This document shows positions 5,425 through 6,354 of a stretch of DNA of 6,354 nucleotides, piece after piece (positions within the stretch are counted from its first letter, which is position 1; every line of letters starts with the position of its first letter). The stretch is from the NCBI GenBank assembly GCA_011524755.1, contig WTJR01000035.1:1-6354 (forward strand). Direction: 5' to 3'. Under the pieces are notes generated by a model. That model searched no databases. It was not told where the DNA came from and was given only the letters and a program-made list of their open reading frames with translations. The DNA comes from Halieaceae bacterium. GTDB taxonomy: Bacteria > Pseudomonadota > Gammaproteobacteria > Pseudomonadales > Halieaceae. The position numbers and the translations under genes are program-made.

Positions 5425-6354
5425 CTAGGGCTCGTCGCCAAAGATTCCGATGCGCTTTTCGCCCGAGCCACTCATGCTCGCTCGATACATACCTGGTGTG
5501 TTGAAGACCATAGACACCTCACCACTCGCATCTACCGCCACAACACCGCCATCGCCGCCCGCCACCACCAGTTCATCCATAATGACGGTCTTTGCGGCCT
5601 CTTGGAGGTCCTGTCCAGCAAACTGCATACGTGCACAAATATCCCTCGCCACGGTATGACGAATGAAATATTCGCCGTGGCCCGTCGCAGAGACTGCACA
5701 AGAGCGATTGTCCGCATAAGTGCCAGCACCTATCACTGGTGCATCACCAATTCTTCCCCAGCGCTTACCGGTCATTCCACCGGTAGAGGTCCCCGCGACG
5801 AGATTACCCTTTGAATCGAGCACCACCACGCCCACGGTACCGAACTTATAGTCGACATGAGGCTCTAGACCCGCCTGCTTGCGTGCTTTATAGGACTCAA
5901 GGGCACGTTTACGCCGCTCGGTCTCAAAATACGCTGGTGGCACCTCCGGAATACCCAACTCCCTCGCAAACTGTTCCGCCCCCTTGGACGCGAGCATGAC
6001 ATGCGGCGACTGCTCCATGACGGCTCTTGCAAGCGCAATCGGGGATTGAACCGTGGTCACGCCTGCAACCGCTCCGGCATCCAGCTGCGCACCATGCATA
6101 ATCGACGCATCGAGCTCGTGCTTCCCGTCCCAGGTGTAAACAGAGCCCTTACCCGCGTTGAACAGGGGCGAATCCTCCATGCGCTGGATAATCGCTACAA
6201 CCACATCGAGGCCCTCTTCACCAGCTTGGAGCTGCCGATAACCCTCGGATATCGCGCTATCGAGAAAGCTGCGGTATTCGGCCTCGACCTCGGCACTCAT
6301 GCGATCGCGCTCGATCGTCCCCGCTCCGCCATGTAGGGCAATCGCCACGGGCTG
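5425..6354 (-). CDS. iaaA: Isoaspartyl peptidase / type 2 L-asparaginase, 5' end at window edge
   Basis: An Ntn-hydrolase of the plant-type asparaginase family. It cleaves isoaspartyl dipeptides and L-asparagine in the cytoplasm, after self-cleavage of an inactive precursor into alpha and beta subunits. Numbering from the GTG at 6348: ALHGGAGTI (4-12) is the family N-terminus, SPLFNAGKGSVYT (60-72) and HELDASIM (77-84) follow, and FGTVGVVVLD gives the cleavage site G170/T171 with T171 as nucleophile. T189 (TSTGGMT), R199 and D202 (GRIGDAP), and T222-G223 (ATGHGE) match the catalytic and substrate-binding residues known in E. coli IaaA. Length is normal, about 307 plus a few residues. The frame is open to the edge and reads Gln-Pro before that GTG; relatives usually carry three to six residues before this point, so the real start is probably just outside the window. 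An exported or lysosomal-type homolog role is unlikely, as no signal peptide is seen. Confidence 0.93.
   Translation of the reverse strand, partial: QPVAIALHGGAGTIERDRMSAEVEAEYRSFLDSAISEGYRQLQAGEEGLDVVVAIIQRMEDSPLFNAGKGSVYTWDGKHELDASIMHGAQLDAGAVAGVTTVQSPIALARAVMEQSPHVMLASKGAEQFARELGIPEVPPAYFETERRKRALESYKARKQAGLEPHVDYKFGTVGVVVLDSKGNLVAGTSTGGMTGKRWGRIGDAPVIGAGTYADNRSCAVSATGHGEYFIRHTVARDICARMQFAGQDLQEAAKTVIMDELVVAGGDGGVVAVDASGEVSMVFNTPGMYRASMSGSGEKRIGIFGDEP

Noticed and set aside
5200..5814. A 204-codon + strand open frame spanning the recA-peptidase gap
   Set aside because: It is antisense to the start of recA and the 3' part of the peptidase gene, both clear family members, and its product shows no recognisable motif.
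6001..6336. A 111-codon + strand open frame
   Set aside because: It lies wholly antisense to the peptidase gene and its product is Arg/His-rich with no family resemblance.

Overview
The window looks like ordinary chromosomal DNA from a free-living, probably marine, gammaproteobacterium. The main grounds are the type and arrangement of recA and recX, an operator very close to the E. coli LexA consensus upstream of recA, a PilE-type type IV pilin, and a class I HMG-CoA reductase of the form found in some marine and Legionella-like gammaproteobacteria. The assignment below class level is a guess. No tRNA, rRNA, CRISPR array, insertion sequence, integrase or toxin-antitoxin pair was found, and nothing suggests a mobile island.

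The left half is read on the + strand. It starts with the 3' part of an HMG-CoA reductase gene (mevalonate synthesis), which ends at a strong hairpin plus T-run. A PilE-like prepilin gene begins directly at the end of that T-run. Next come a secreted TlpA-type thioredoxin-fold protein with a possible promoter of its own, a DCC-family (DUF393) protein, and a flavin-reductase-like FMN-binding protein whose GTG start overlaps the DCC stop by 4 bases. The last + strand gene encodes a membrane-anchored DUF3014 protein with an acidic, proline-rich periplasmic linker.

The right half is read on the - strand and converges on the DUF3014 gene with only 28 bases between the stop codons. In transcription order it holds an isoaspartyl peptidase/type 2 asparaginase (5' end cut by the window edge), a 148-base spacer with a hairpin, the recA promoter and its LexA box, recA, and then recX, whose probable TTG start lies inside the end of recA. 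RecA carries out recombination and SOS induction, RecX tunes RecA filaments, and the LexA site places both under SOS control.

No clearly new system is present. The points most worth a second look are regulatory: the terminator-like hairpin touching the pilin start, where it could mask a Shine-Dalgarno-like sequence; a potential hairpin that displays the recX start region in its loop; and the TlpA/DCC/flavin-reductase redox cluster beside a disulfide-bearing pilin.
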